A program made the translations under genes and the position numbers. A DNA stretch of 64,000 nucleotides. Source: Stratiolaelaps scimitus. Taxonomy: Eukaryota > Arthropoda > Arachnida > Mesostigmata > Laelapidae. Positions 42,005 through 54,141 of this stretch are shown here, in pieces. Position 1 is the stretch's first letter. Each line of letters begins with the position of its first letter. The notes beneath the pieces were generated by a model. That model had not been told where the DNA came from. It did no database searches and was given only the letters and a program-made list of their open reading frames with translations. The stretch is taken from assembly GCA_019614645.1 (NCBI GenBank), contig JABWDB010000005.1, forward strand, positions 17,535,001 to 17,599,000. The letters are read 5' to 3'.

Positions 42005-44108
42005 AGAAAAAATCAATAAACAAGGAGACATAGATCTTAAAGAATTGATAACGATGAATGAAGGAGGTTGGGAGCGGTGCGATGTACTGAATCGCCTTAT
42101 ATTTTGTTGCTTTAAATAAACAAGTACGATATGATAATAAGAATAATAAAAATAATAAAGTGACGGTGGTGTTATCATTTGTAGCGTAGGACATCTCTCT
42201 AGGCTTGCATTGCGGAGGAATCGTTTAATTACATATCGCGTGTGTGTAGTCCTCTGTGCATGAAATGATTAGCATAAATCGTAGATAGGTACGGGACCAT
42301 GAACGAACAGTGAAGACTCGGTAAGAGAAGTCCATCGAGAGAGTTGACGAAGTGGAGGGTGAAGCATTACGAAATCAACACTCCATAAAATCCCAACAGT
42401 TTAGAAGAACAATTTCGAAAGACAGATTAAGTGTTGCCTTAATCAGATTAATTTTGAAATTTATTGATTGCACTATCTCATTAAAATCGATTCACAGTTG
42501 TACGCTGACAACATTATGGTGATATCGTTTTGCTATTCAGGGCATAGAGAGCCGCGTCGAGTAGAGTAGCGTTGAAATTGAGGTTCATCGTTCTTCTACG
42601 GCCGCTGGATACAATCGTATGGAAGGTCGAAAGAACAGATTCGATAATTGGCTAGCTATTAACATCGAAATGTAGCAACTTCGATCAATGCAATATCTAA
42701 TATAGAACGCGCTTGTAAGTACGTTCCTGTAGAGTTAACAGTATCGCAAACAATAGGCAAGTTAGCAAAGAACGAGTATCTTGTGCATAAAAAAACCCTT
42801 GTAAACTCAATCATGCAAATAAAGTAATCATTATCATTATCGTGGTGATGGTGGTGGGAAATGAAACGCAAATCCCTTGATTTATTTTCTTATGAATTGC
42901 ACATTCGATCGCACACTTATCATCGGTGGAGTGCCATACTGGTCTTGATTTTCTCAATCAAGGATTGCCGCATCACCTCGGTGAGGTGAATAAATAGTGG
43001 ATGTTATACCATAGCTACCTAACTCATCCTCCATGTATAGTATCTACTGCCAACAACATGGCGACGCTCTATGTGCTGCTAAGCGCTTAATTAAATATTT
43101 TATTATTAATATTATTGCGGGATCGCTTCTGTAGTACCAACATGTTCGTGTGTTCCATCGTCATTTACAAAGCATACATAATCTCTTTTCCTTCGGGTTT
43201 CAAATAGACGTTTGCACTATATTTATATTGACCGAAGAAAACGCCTCTTCTCTTTGGGATCTCAGAACACATAAATGAGTAGTTGAATATTCTCAACAAA
43301 CAGCACATCACTGCGTTGCCTAGAATGTTTGTGTTGTTTTTGTTTGTGTCTCAAATGTGAGAATTAATTCGAATTCGGCAGCAACGACTCACATGGGAAT
43401 GGTGATTCTATTTCTTGGATGAGATTTACCATTGTGACAAATGCGTTTGCAATGACAATGAACTTGTCTGTCGCCATGTTGTTCATTGTCCGCAGGATAA
43501 AAACGCCGATTAAGTCGTAAGCGATAAGAAGCAAGTGGGGTACTCGTACGTGAGCCTGAACAAGGGAGTCCTATCTCCTTTAGATGGCAGCACAAACATA
43601 TGACGCATATTGTTACCTTTGAATTATGCCAATCTTCACTGTAACACTGACAGTTAAGTCTTCAGGTACTGTTTGTTTGCGCCCAATATTCAGTGGTTGT
43701 GATGAACGCCCCACTTGAGCTTTGCGACCTCAACTACTCTTGACCCTGTAATGATTTAAATGGCTGTTTCGCAGCTGGCCTCGTATCAGGGTAATAATAA
43801 CGGGCACGTTGTGGATGTGTTGACGTTTCAGCACTACGCGCTTGGCTAGCCGACCTCCGCAATGTGTAGCGTATCTGAAAACTGCTCGGGCACCGGTTGA
43901 GTAACGCATTTATTGACACATTTGAAGATGTACGAGACCACATCACTTTCTAGTTGAGGCTATCGAACTTCGGATCAAATAGTTGATTTTGATAGCTTCG
44001 CATCGCACTTGGTTCAACGATCCGAGTTCAATTTTTGGGGGCCTGACCGGGATCTTTGCTTCTTCGTCCGCTCTATCTTCGTCTACACCGGGTAACGTTA
44101 AGCTACTG

Positions 44109-47100
44109 CTATTGCCAGAGGGAAGGTATTGCTGTCTTGTATTTGGTAGGGCTTTCTGAGGTCGGAGGCGAAGGGTGTGTCCCTGTTGCCTCCCCGTAGA
44201 AGTACCCTGGCTGTGGTCCGACGCCCACTGAAGAGTAGGCGGTTGTAACGAAGTCAGGTGGGTATGCAGCGGAACTTTGAGAGAACATGTCACCCCCGTT
44301 CATGTTCGGAACTCCGAGGCTTCGTCGGATGTCCTAGAAGGTAAAGTGATAACGATAAGTCAACTCAAGCACGTGATGTATCATCTTATAATCATAGATT
44401 TTGACGCTTAGCAACTCTTACTTATAGGTAGCATGTCATCGAAACTAACACGCTGAAGGTCCATTAACATAATTTGTTGTTGAGCTGTTTTGTGTTCGAC
44501 CGCTTTTCACAATAGTAGTCCCTCTTCTGCCTTCGTACCTCCTTGAAAATTTGACTGGTTCCTCAACGGCTTCGCTTATTGATTATTTTAAATGCGATCT
44601 CCCTTCCAAGCATCGTATGCCGTATAAAAGCGGAGCAAAAATCAGGAAAACAAAGCCTCGATTAGGTTACACTGAGCCTCGGTGATCGGTATCTGCGAAG
44701 GGCATTCCCTCAATCAAATCCTTTATCAACGATTTGTATATGTGCCGGTTGGCACACAAGCATACTCATGCCCATGGCGATATGACTGTCTCTCGTTTCG
44801 AGACACAGTCATAATCTACAAATGATGTAATTCTCGATATGATATCTAGACTCACCGATGGATTAATGCCTGCTACATATCCGTGAAGTTCGTTGCTTCG
44901 GACCGACATTTCATCCCTCAGCTCCCGGTGGCCCTGATCGGAAACCCGAAGAGGTCCGATGCCTTTATTACTGTCCCTGTCTTGTGTCTGCTGTGGGCTC
45001 AATGGAAACGCCGAAGTGCTCTTATAATATTCGCAGTATCCGTAGTAGGCTAATGCTGACTGAGCTGCATTGCTGTCATATGCGTAGGGCTCGTACGGTC
45101 GTGCGGAAGTGTACAGACTGTTGGCAGGGCCTTTACCGGCAGGATGGTAACTTAGTTGGTAGCCCAGACCGGCACCGCCTGACAAGTTAACACCATGGTG
45201 TTGATAATCCATCTGGGGGTGCTTTCGAAGCTTTTTCGTGGTTCGACGTCGCCGCCTGAAATGCAGTGACGAATTTGCAGCGCGATAACGTTTTTCCTGC
45301 TGTGAGCGTGTCACGGCGTCGCTCGAACTTCACGCTAAACATTTGGACCGAGGCATCCATTTCAAATCTGATCGGTGCTGCGTCGTTTATCAATAATCCG
45401 ATAAATATTATATCAAATCACCGTGACTTCTCCCTAAAACTCTACTAATGATTACTACTCACTGGTAGTTGCCGTCCGGAAACATATTTAAATGCAGCGG
45501 ATTCACCGCCCAATGACAGCCTTTGCCACCGGTTGTGCTCTCTCGATCGATCTTGTCGAAACAGTCATTCAGCGATAGGTTGTGTCTTATCGAGTTTTGC
45601 CAGCCCTTGCTTTTCTTGTCGTAGTACGGAAACTTGTGCATAATGAAGCTGGATGACAGAGCAAGTGAAAAAATACATTATACTCTCGAGTTAGTGTTTA
45701 GTTGACATTGCAGTTCATCATGGAAAGGTAGCCGACGGGTGTGGTATAAATCACCGTTATGACAGATATAATATGAATGCTGCACTAGCTGTGGTCTACG
45801 AGCACAATCAAGGAGTTTGTTTTTCTCTGTTGAACCCCAGTAACATTGGCCCGTTCGCCCCAGATGAACGAAATCTCTCTCTCTCTCACTATCCAAAATT
45901 GAAAGCCGCTAGGTGTTTCGAGATCCATAATAGTGCACTTTCAGAGGTGCACTTCATATGTGACTCCCTTGCTCACCTGTATATCTCGCTGAGCGTCAGC
46001 TTTTTCATGGGACTTTGAGTGATTGCCATACAGATGAGAGCCACGTATGAATACGGAGGTTTCTCGCTCGCAGATTTGCCTTTGGGACTCGTCTAGAAAA
46101 TAATCGAATTGAATGAACATTGATTTCTTAGTCCCGCGCTGGCTAAAATCTCTTAGAGGAAGGATGAGGTCAGATTGTAGTCAGCGTACCTTAAGTGGAC
46201 GTTCTTGTATAGTGGACCATCCGTTCAGTTGGAACATCGATGACTTAAGATGCCTGACAGATGCGAACCCAATAATAATGTGACTAATAATTACAATTGA
46301 TGAAGAACAAGCCGATGCAATCGAGTTATGATCGCAGAGTCAACATTATAAAGATTATTTATTGTTGTTATTATTAAACGAATAGTGTCAACCGCCTAAG
46401 AAAGTTCCGGGCTAATAATCAGCCTGTAATATTCCGAGCCAGAATGTTTGAGAAAAATGTGTGCGATATTTTCTGCTAGCTATTTACTGGGTAGTTTTCG
46501 CTCGAAAAACGAAAATATTTTCATTTTCAATTTATATTGCCGACGAAATAAGCTGATATTTTAATTTGGTGAGAATGTCCACAATATATTAGGTTTTATT
46601 CGATGCCTATATTCAAGTAGGCAGGACTGCCACGTGTCAGCTCATAGTCCAATGTAGTGGCCTTGCAGCCTGCAACACGCTAGCCGCGTGATCCGTTGTT
46701 GCGTACCAAAGATTAGTCCTAATAACGCGTTGGTGCACGCGTTGAAGACTTTACGCTGCTACTTGTAATAAGATACCTTGACTTTCTTCGCAGGGGCACC
46801 GTTTGACACTCCTTGAAGGGCTGTCTGGGCCTCATCGGCATCGCCGGCAGGACTGTCCGGCTCCGATTTGACGACGGTAGTGCCCTCGATTTGCGTAACT
46901 TGACCATTCAAGCTTGCCGGAACAGAATTACTAGTCACCTCATTCGGAGGTGCGCTGTTTCCGTTCAATAGGTCGGCTTTCGGCGAGTGGAGCCATGACT
47001 CGTCATTGAATTCTGTAATCGGACAGTATAACGATCACTTAAAAAATGCTTGCAAAGTTGTAACTGGTAAAATTCTACTGCCACTAACACACCCAACTGA

Positions 47101-48278
47101 GTTCCACCCGAGACGAATGGAGGATAAAGAATACATAAATACATAAATACCTAAATATAAACGCTTAAGTATCTCACGATAGATAACGAGAAACTAATCA
47201 GAGATACTTGCATCTCTCGTATTGAGTCGCACTCGAGGTGTACTTCAATGACATCGAAGAAATCGTAGAAGTTACAGTTATATTTGGCAGGCCTCTCGTA
47301 TTCTTGGAGCACGTAGGCGGGTTAGTAGTGACAAAGGCCGTCGGCAAATCTCGCTAACCAGATTGAAAATCGCTTGCTCAACTTGAAATCGAATATTTTT
47401 CTTCAATTAAAAATATCTTTGAGTGAGCCTCTTCATTCATGCATCTGTCAAGAGCGACTCCGCTTCCAGAGCTTAAGGTTCCTGTGTAAGTGTTGAAACC
47501 TACAAGTAAGTGTTGAGCAGGTGTAAATTTCCCAGACGAGCATAAACATGAACCGTTTCGGCCTTGAAATGCGTACATATATTATGTGTGTATATATTGC
47601 GATAGTGTACCCTGTCTACGTTTGCAGTGGTTTCTTAATCACATCTTTGATTAATGATGGCCTGTGTGGCTTATACTGCTAAATATAAATTGCCTTTCGA
47701 CAGCAGAGTGTTCATAGACTTAAGTCGAAAATATTGAATGTCGTAAAGATAAAATATAACTCCGTACCAGTATAGACTACCATTATTGTGAATATATGTA
47801 CATATAATTATTCAACAAGTTCGTTCTGATTCAATACACGAGCAATTTCCTGACCTAAGGTCAAGACCTACTTGATTCTGCATACCCGGCTCCAACTAAG
47901 CTAACCACTGTGGGGCGACGCCATTCGCCTCACTTAAAGTTAGTCTTTCGCAAATATATTTATAGGCGTTTGATTGGTACGTACCGATCTTGATATCTTG
48001 CGAGAGCCCTTCCACATCGCGCATAAGGGGTGCGCTCGCACCAAATATATTCAGCGATGGCAGTCGTTGCTGTGACGATGGAAATCGCGAAACGATATCT
48101 GCTTGTTGTTCGTACGCTGAGGACACATCGAAATTGAGAGTGGACTGCAATGGTAACTGTAGGGGTGGAGGGCATGCCTCCGCTGGAGGCAAGCCATCGT
48201 AAGCGGGAAGCCGCGTCATTTCGCCTAATTCAACGCTGCTTGGTGCATTGAGCAGAGCTAATGGACTTGGCGGATTTA
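44109..48278 (-). CDS. Forkhead (Fox) transcription factor, 6 exons, N-terminus unresolved
   Basis: Fox proteins bind DNA through a winged-helix domain in the nucleus and control development. Exons on the minus strand: 48278-47985, 47012-46777, 46092-45977, 45648-45463, 45255-44856, 44333-44109. All joins are phase-consistent with GT-AG. The domain opens [20 protein letters not shown] and continues [18 protein letters not shown], then [19 protein letters not shown] (recognition helix), then wing residues [17 protein letters not shown] and GNYQRRRRR. The recognition helix is standard. The wing reads KGCHWAVNP rather than the usual KGNYWTLDP, so the subclass is unclear; the nearest feel is FoxC/I/L1-type. 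The N-terminal 175 residues hold an acidic patch ([16 protein letters not shown]) with a VKSEPD match to the sumoylation consensus. The C-terminus is rich in Y, S, P and G. The 5' exon is not settled: an open frame continues to an ATG at 48,411, but CTTTTTCAG at 48,279-48,287 suggests an acceptor. Confidence 0.92.
45463..46092 (-). CDS. Fox exons 3-4: winged-helix DNA-binding domain
   Basis: Exon 46092-45977 carries helix 1 ([12 protein letters not shown]) and helix 2 (LTLSEIY). Exon 45648-45463 carries the rest of helix 2, the recognition helix ([15 protein letters not shown]) and the wing with [10 protein letters not shown]. The split inside helix 2, at EIY|S, disrupts no conserved codon. 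The core forkhead residues, W, N, R, H, N, L and S in the recognition helix, are all present, so the protein should bind DNA. Confidence 0.94.
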
Positions 48279-48411
48279 CTGAAAAAGAATGGATACAGAC
48301 AAGCGCACATATATAACACTTTTGAATATATCTATCGACAGTCGACAGTCGAGTTCTCGCTTTGTGGTCGTGAATAGTTGGAAGTGACCATCGCGAGATT
48401 TTAGACAGCAT
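48219..48411 (-). other. Alternative translation starts for the Fox gene
   Basis: Three possibilities exist for the N-terminus. One is an upstream exon spliced at 48,278 with one base of phase. The second is an ATG at 48,411 read through without an intron, which would give about 529 residues in total and begins MLSKISRWSLPTIHDHK. The third is an ATG at 48,219 inside the exon, beginning [12 protein letters not shown]. The pyrimidine tract and CAG before 48,278, and the change to coding-like sequence there, favour the first. Confidence 0.5.
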
Positions 48412-50700
48412 TCAGAACTGATCTTTCACATTGTGTTCATATGATTGTAGCGCTCATTTGAGATGAGTAAAGTAGTATTGGAAATTGTAGCCAATTTGGA
48501 TAGAACTCTGGAGGGGGTCAGTTCTGATAGTTGAGTCAATTGAAAATCGCTAATCCATATTGTGACAGCATTTTAGAACGCTGGCTCCGAAAACTAGCCA
48601 CTCATGGTTCACCTTCATAGAGGTGTGGGTTCATTGAATGCTACCTAGGTACTGTATGGTCTGGTTCCTAAAATGCAATTTCTTAAATGTCACTCATTTA
48701 GTTCCCAAAATACGACTTATATTTTACATATATTTTTATAAGAACCTAGTTCATGCTACACAAGAAGACAATTCCTTCGTACATGCCAGGCAACAAGCCC
48801 GGCCCACCTACGTGGTCTTGTGGCGTGATAGCGAAACTCGAACTGCAGGTACTGCCGGTAGGACGTGCCGTAGTTCATAGCTCAATATGGATATAAAGGC
48901 AACAGAAGGCTTATACTGACCACATAGCACATGTTATGACACAATGGTTGTTTTCACATATGCTGCATATTACTTAATGCGTTTTCGGTGATAATAAAAG
49001 ATTCCCTATATTATGCTTTTTTTATCTTTTTCTTTTTTCACATAATTTCTGCCACAATGTCCAAAGTTGCTAAAAATCGATAGTACAGTTTGATTTCAAA
49101 TGCGTCAGATGAGTCGACAATGAGTTTCTTTGATTCCTTTTTCTTTTTCAATATTTTTCTAGTGTTGCGTGTCACAGGAAATCAATGGTGTCGCGCCTGG
49201 ACGTTCTTTAAAATTCCGTTACAGTCCAAGGCAGAGAATTCAGTGATAACCAATTGGAAGCAAGTGCCCCGTCATCGTGTCACTTATCGAGAATTGCAGC
49301 GATCAATGACTATACAACGAAAGATGCTGAAAGTTGCTTCAAAGAACCATAAACTACTGGGCCGGCTGGAGAGGTTACCAGATTCTCACAGGGTCTACGG
49401 CCTCAATGGCTTGAGGAGCTCTCGCGGCCGCATCCGCATCCCTATCAGCAATTGGCAGACACCAGCCGCCGAGACAGTGGGTGAGAGTCGGCCAGCACTC
49501 CACACGCAGCAGACGCCCTCAAAGACCTCCAGACGTGCAGGAAGCCGTGAGAATTCGCATCGAGTCACAGCCGTTCGACAGAGTGCATTCGGGTTCATCG
49601 ACGCCCGTGGCTACAGCTCGATAGCTCGGGACATACTGCTGACGCTGAGAAGTAGCATCCACATAGCCGGACTGATGCACCAGGCATCACGACTTCAGGC
49701 TAAGCATCAGTAGCAGCAAACCTCACCGGCACTGCCACGTTGAACCCCTCGCGCACCCCGTCCGCACTCGTGCAGCGACGGAGGTGAAGCAATCGTAAGG
49801 AGCAGCTCAGACAGAGCTTCCGCGTTCCGCAACGATCCTCGTATGACATCGTAGGGACACCACCGGCTGGAGCCAGCACTGCGCTATGATGAGACACCAT
49901 TCGATAACCGCCACCCTCACATTCAGGCAAGCAGGCAGATCGACATTCATTAAACTGAACCAAACACACACGCTGAAGGAGAGCGTACCCTTCTGACGAT
50001 TCTGCCCGCCGAAGGGGATCTATGTCTAAAGAGGGGAATTGATGCTAGTCAGCATCGACCACACAACGAATCAGTAAAAAAAGAAAGCTTAGTTCCGGCT
50101 AGAGTGCGAGCCATGCCACGGGTGGATAAACCTCTATCGCGATGGCTTGAAGGAGGAACACAACTGGGCTTACTTGTAGGTCAGTGTAGAGATTGGAAAT
50201 CATCGAGAGAGAATTGTTGGGAACGAAACCATTTGAAGGGTCATAGCACACTCGGCGACTTCCTGATGCTATCGATGATAATCAAATCGAATAAATGTCG
50301 AACCCAGTCCTGGCCGTTCGTTGCAGGTTTATTTATTATAAAAGACGTTTTAAATTTGTGAGATTATGCGTAAGTAGCGAATCACATCGTCTGCAGCAGG
50401 TAAGTACATCTGAATAATTACTTCGATATAGGGTGTTTCAGGCTTTAGGTACGAGGTGGGTGGTGATTTTAGCAGGTGGAGGCGTTTTGTCAGCCAACGT
50501 CAACCCCCCTGCACTGGATCGGCCCACTTTTATGGATACTAGAATGTCTCTGGTGGTGTCCGTGCGTTTGAAGAAAATCGCCTCCTCTCAGATATCGAAA
50601 AGGGTGCTTAAGAAAACTCCTGCAATTTTGTTAAATACGAATTAATTATATATTGCAACTTGTAAAACGAAAACAGACATCTACGAAAGGTCTATCTCTC
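48412..50700. other. Flank of the Fox gene with a GC-rich patch, gene unresolved
   Basis: This stretch probably contains the 5' end of the Fox transcript. A GC-rich patch at 49,380-49,980 is open on both strands: the plus strand from about 49,123 to 49,713, preceded by a strong pyrimidine tract and TAG near 49,161, and the minus strand at 49,969-49,700, with a GTGAGG after CCG. Neither reads as a known protein. A consensus plus-strand donor CAG|GTAAGT is at 50,399/50,400. A non-coding transcript or 5' UTR exon is possible. Confidence 0.35.
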
Positions 50701-52197
50701 TAAAGAATGGCAATCTTTGTTTCAGATGTCATAGACTCCTTTGGATTTTGACAGTGTTTTTGTCATTGTCTAAGATAACGCTTAAAATTAATTCCCTTTC
50801 TATCATTAGTAGATGATTACTATTATTATTATTATTGTCACCATTTATAATAATAACTTCTACGCGTACATCAAACAACACAAAGAAAAACACCACCAGC
50901 ATTTTTTTTAGCTTATACGATTTTATTACAACTGCAATTTAAGAATATATTTATATATATATATATATTTATATATATTTAGATACAAGAATTTTGGTAA
51001 AAGTGAATAAATTATTTCATTAAATAATAGCCATCACTTAATTAAACTTTTCTGTATTTCACTCCAGTTTCGCACTCCCCGTTCTCTCTCTTAATTAGTC
51101 TCTATCATTTCATCGTTTTGTATTCCTCTTCACGACTATAGCATCGTCTCATTTAGTTCATATCATCTATATATCTCTCTTGCTCCTAGCTTTATCATAC
51201 CGCCGTTAATATAATTATAATTATTATCTTATCATCATTATATCTTTAGTATATAATTATCATCAGCATCATCATCGTCGTCGTCATCATCATCATCATA
51301 ATTGGTGTATTGTTACTCTTCATATGTACAACGGGATTGAAAGCGTACCATATGTACAATTAACACGCGGTGCCTCTGAATCCGTCTCAATTCTCATTAA
51401 TAGTATTTATCATATTACTGTAACATACGCTCTCCCTCGTTAATTCTATCTTATTCTCTCCCTGTCTATAGTTCACTCGATTCCCACTCCACCTTAGCTA
51501 ATTGTTATTATCGGGCATCTCTCTGTTCATTGAAGCTTTCGAATATCTCTACCCTCTCCCTCTCTCTCTCTCGCTCGGCCACGACCACTGCACGACCATG
51601 TGTTCTGTTTGTTGAATTTTACGCCGGTTTATTTGTTGGGGTGTTTCTCATGCTTTCACTAATTATTTATTTAATCATATTATTAGACCCACTCCATAGT
51701 CATAGTCGTCTCGCCCGCAACCCATCTATCTACTCTAGTTCCGCTATTGGATTTTGAGCCGACGATGGTCGATACTTCACGATATAGATCAGGCTGTCAT
51801 ATTCCTCTCGGCTCCGCTTGGGCGCCAACCGTCGTATCACTATGTCGGACGCTGCACGTTCCTCGTGGCGTAAACATCATTTGACAGCACTGTGTACTGT
51901 TGAACGATGTGCGTAAACTACACATCAGTTGTTTCTTTTTTTTGCTCTTTTTTGACTTAATGGCACCCACTTCTTCGCGCAGTTCGATTCGGCTGGCTTT
52001 CATTATCATCAATTCTATACATATATGCCTATTTGTCTACCGGTGAATATCACCGTTCTGTTTTTAACACGTAGAGTGTGCCTGTATATATGAGGCCTTC
52101 GGTGTCGGCATCTAATGATCGACAATGCTCTGCAGTGGCATTGAATGCCCCCGTTGGGGCGAGATGTGTATCTGACACCGCAATGCGCCATGCCTCC

Positions 52198-52200
<3 letters not shown>

Positions 52201-52229
<29 letters not shown>
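52201..52229. repeat. (TA)n microsatellite
   Basis: A pure TA run of 29 bases. Confidence 0.93.
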
Positions 52230-52232
<3 letters not shown>

Positions 52233-54102
52233 TCTTCATGTGTAACATGAACAGAGTATAACGCGTTATTATTAAGCAATAATTTTATTACCCCTACCAT
52301 ATAAATGTACGTGCATGACCAATAGACCAGTGCGGTGTCCAAGCCCCGAGGGTAAATTTTGACACGGCCACTTGTTAGCCACCACAGGCTAACTTCACCA
52401 CTACCACCATCGCTGCAAAGACAAACCGTGATGTCAGCGAGTGGATCGTGGTGTTCGTGAAACAAAAATCAGCAGCTTTGGCAACCAAGCATGCATGCAT
52501 ATATATATATATATATATTTAGATTTATATGTGCATGTGTATAGGACAAATGGACTAAGAACCTCTGTTTCGATCGGCCAGGCTATGTGGACATTGTCCC
52601 ATGTATCATAATATATCAGATGTATGCACATCTATCAAGAGAACCAGTCACATCCAATCGATAAATCAACAGTGAATCCATCACAAAGTTACCACAGCTG
52701 GACAACACTGGAGGGGCTTGGAAACGTCGCAATTAAACATTGTAGCTAGTCGTATCACTGCTGTACCTTGTCAAACGTTGAAGAACACCGCCGAAGCACT
52801 TTCAAAGAGTACTTCGCAGACGGCAACCACAGACGATAAGTGGGCCTGCGCTGCAGACGCACTGTTCCCCCTTGAAAGCTTCTACACCATCGAAATTTGA
52901 CGTCAGTAGAAGAAGCCAATCAGCTAATGTAATAGCATATATGTGCCGTTGATCTTTCTATCTGAGGGCATAGCGCACAGCCGCGATCTTCGTGTACATG
53001 TATGTCTATATTTATGTCTGCTTGTTGCAGTGATCACCGTGACGCTGCCGGTTACAGGACGTCTCATACCTCGCGAACGTTATTCGTACAACAAGCCCTC
53101 TGCTCGCACAACCGGCCGTTGCCGTGTTAACCGCTATTGTTGCTGCGGCTGCTGCTGCTACGGATACCATCGAGTCGTCGCTGAACAACGATGTATAGAT
53201 TATCGCAAGAGCCGCAAGTGATATTCATAACAGTATTCACCTATTTGACAGTCCCTCGTCCATTTCGTTTTTTTTTTGATTTGCAGAAAAAAACCGTACG
53301 CAACATCCATTTGCTGTTTGTCGATTTTTTGTTGTTTTTGTTTAATTGTGTCTCTATTTAATAGTTCCTACATTCACACATGATGTTGTTGTTATCGTGC
53401 TTAACCGGGTTGATTTCGGCCGTCGGCGGCCTAGAGAATAAACAACCCGAAGAGAGGGCCTAATATGACAACAGCTGATGCTGTCGTTATCATACTTTTT
53501 CTTCTTCTTCTTCTTCTTGTCCTTATTCTATTTATCCTCATTACATTTATTCATTACTCATATTATTTTAATTATCAATTAAGCTATTATTTTCCTAGTA
53601 TTTAAACTACTTTAGACTATGTTTTTCGCGTTTATCGTTCCACTTAACACTGACCACCGGAACACAATAATAATAATAATAAGATTTCCCTTTTTCCCAT
53701 CCGCTGTCACTGGTCATGCATTTGTCTGTCCGCTGTATATCAGTCAGTGGCAGTAGTGGTGGTGATCTCGCTTAACGATAACAGCAATAGCGGTAGTAAT
53801 AATAATAATAATAGTAGCTATTATTGTTATTATTATTATTAGTATCAACCTAATTATAGAGCAATCATTCAATTCTGCTTCACGGAATCAAGTAACCGTT
53901 TCGTGTCAACTATATCAGCATTAGCATTAGTATTTTCGTGATTTTCATTTCATTATCGATATCGTCATTATTATCATGTGTGTTTGTTTTCCAGTCGTCG
54001 TTCACGCCTACCAAACTGACCAAACTGTAGGACGGCTTATTTGTATCGTACGGTTTTCGCTTTTAGCTTCGTTTTCTTGCGCTGTTTCTCCACACGCTGT
54101 AT

Positions 54103-54106
<4 letters not shown>

Positions 54107-54138
<32 letters not shown>
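54107..54138. repeat. (TA)n microsatellite
   Basis: A pure TA run of about 32 bases. Shorter runs follow at 54,377-54,391, 54,484-54,497 and 54,557-54,575. Confidence 0.92.

Positions 54139-54141
<3 letters not shown>

Larger units (their letters stand above)
34556..44108. other. Gap between convergent Klc and Fox genes
   Basis: This 9.5-kb stretch lies between the stop codons of two genes that point toward each other. It should hold both 3' UTRs plus intergenic sequence. No coding frame is credible; the longest (155 codons, minus, 35,205-34,738) has no family. From about 36 kb to 43 kb the plus strand is purine-rich, with GA runs at 35,785-35,818, 38,710-38,740, 41,211-41,230 and 41,967-42,004, so the minus-strand transcript would be pyrimidine-rich. 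Candidate poly(A) signals are AATAAA at 36,179-36,184 (+) and at 43,909-43,914 (-). Confidence 0.5.

Noticed and set aside
43943..44293. 116-codon minus-strand frame in the last Fox exon
   Set aside because: Splice phase from 44,856 to 44,333 selects a different frame, which ends at 44,109.
49090..49713. 207-codon plus-strand open frame
   Set aside because: The first codon is not ATG. The front part is a pyrimidine tract, and the rest matches no family I know. It is kept only as a possible non-coding transcript.
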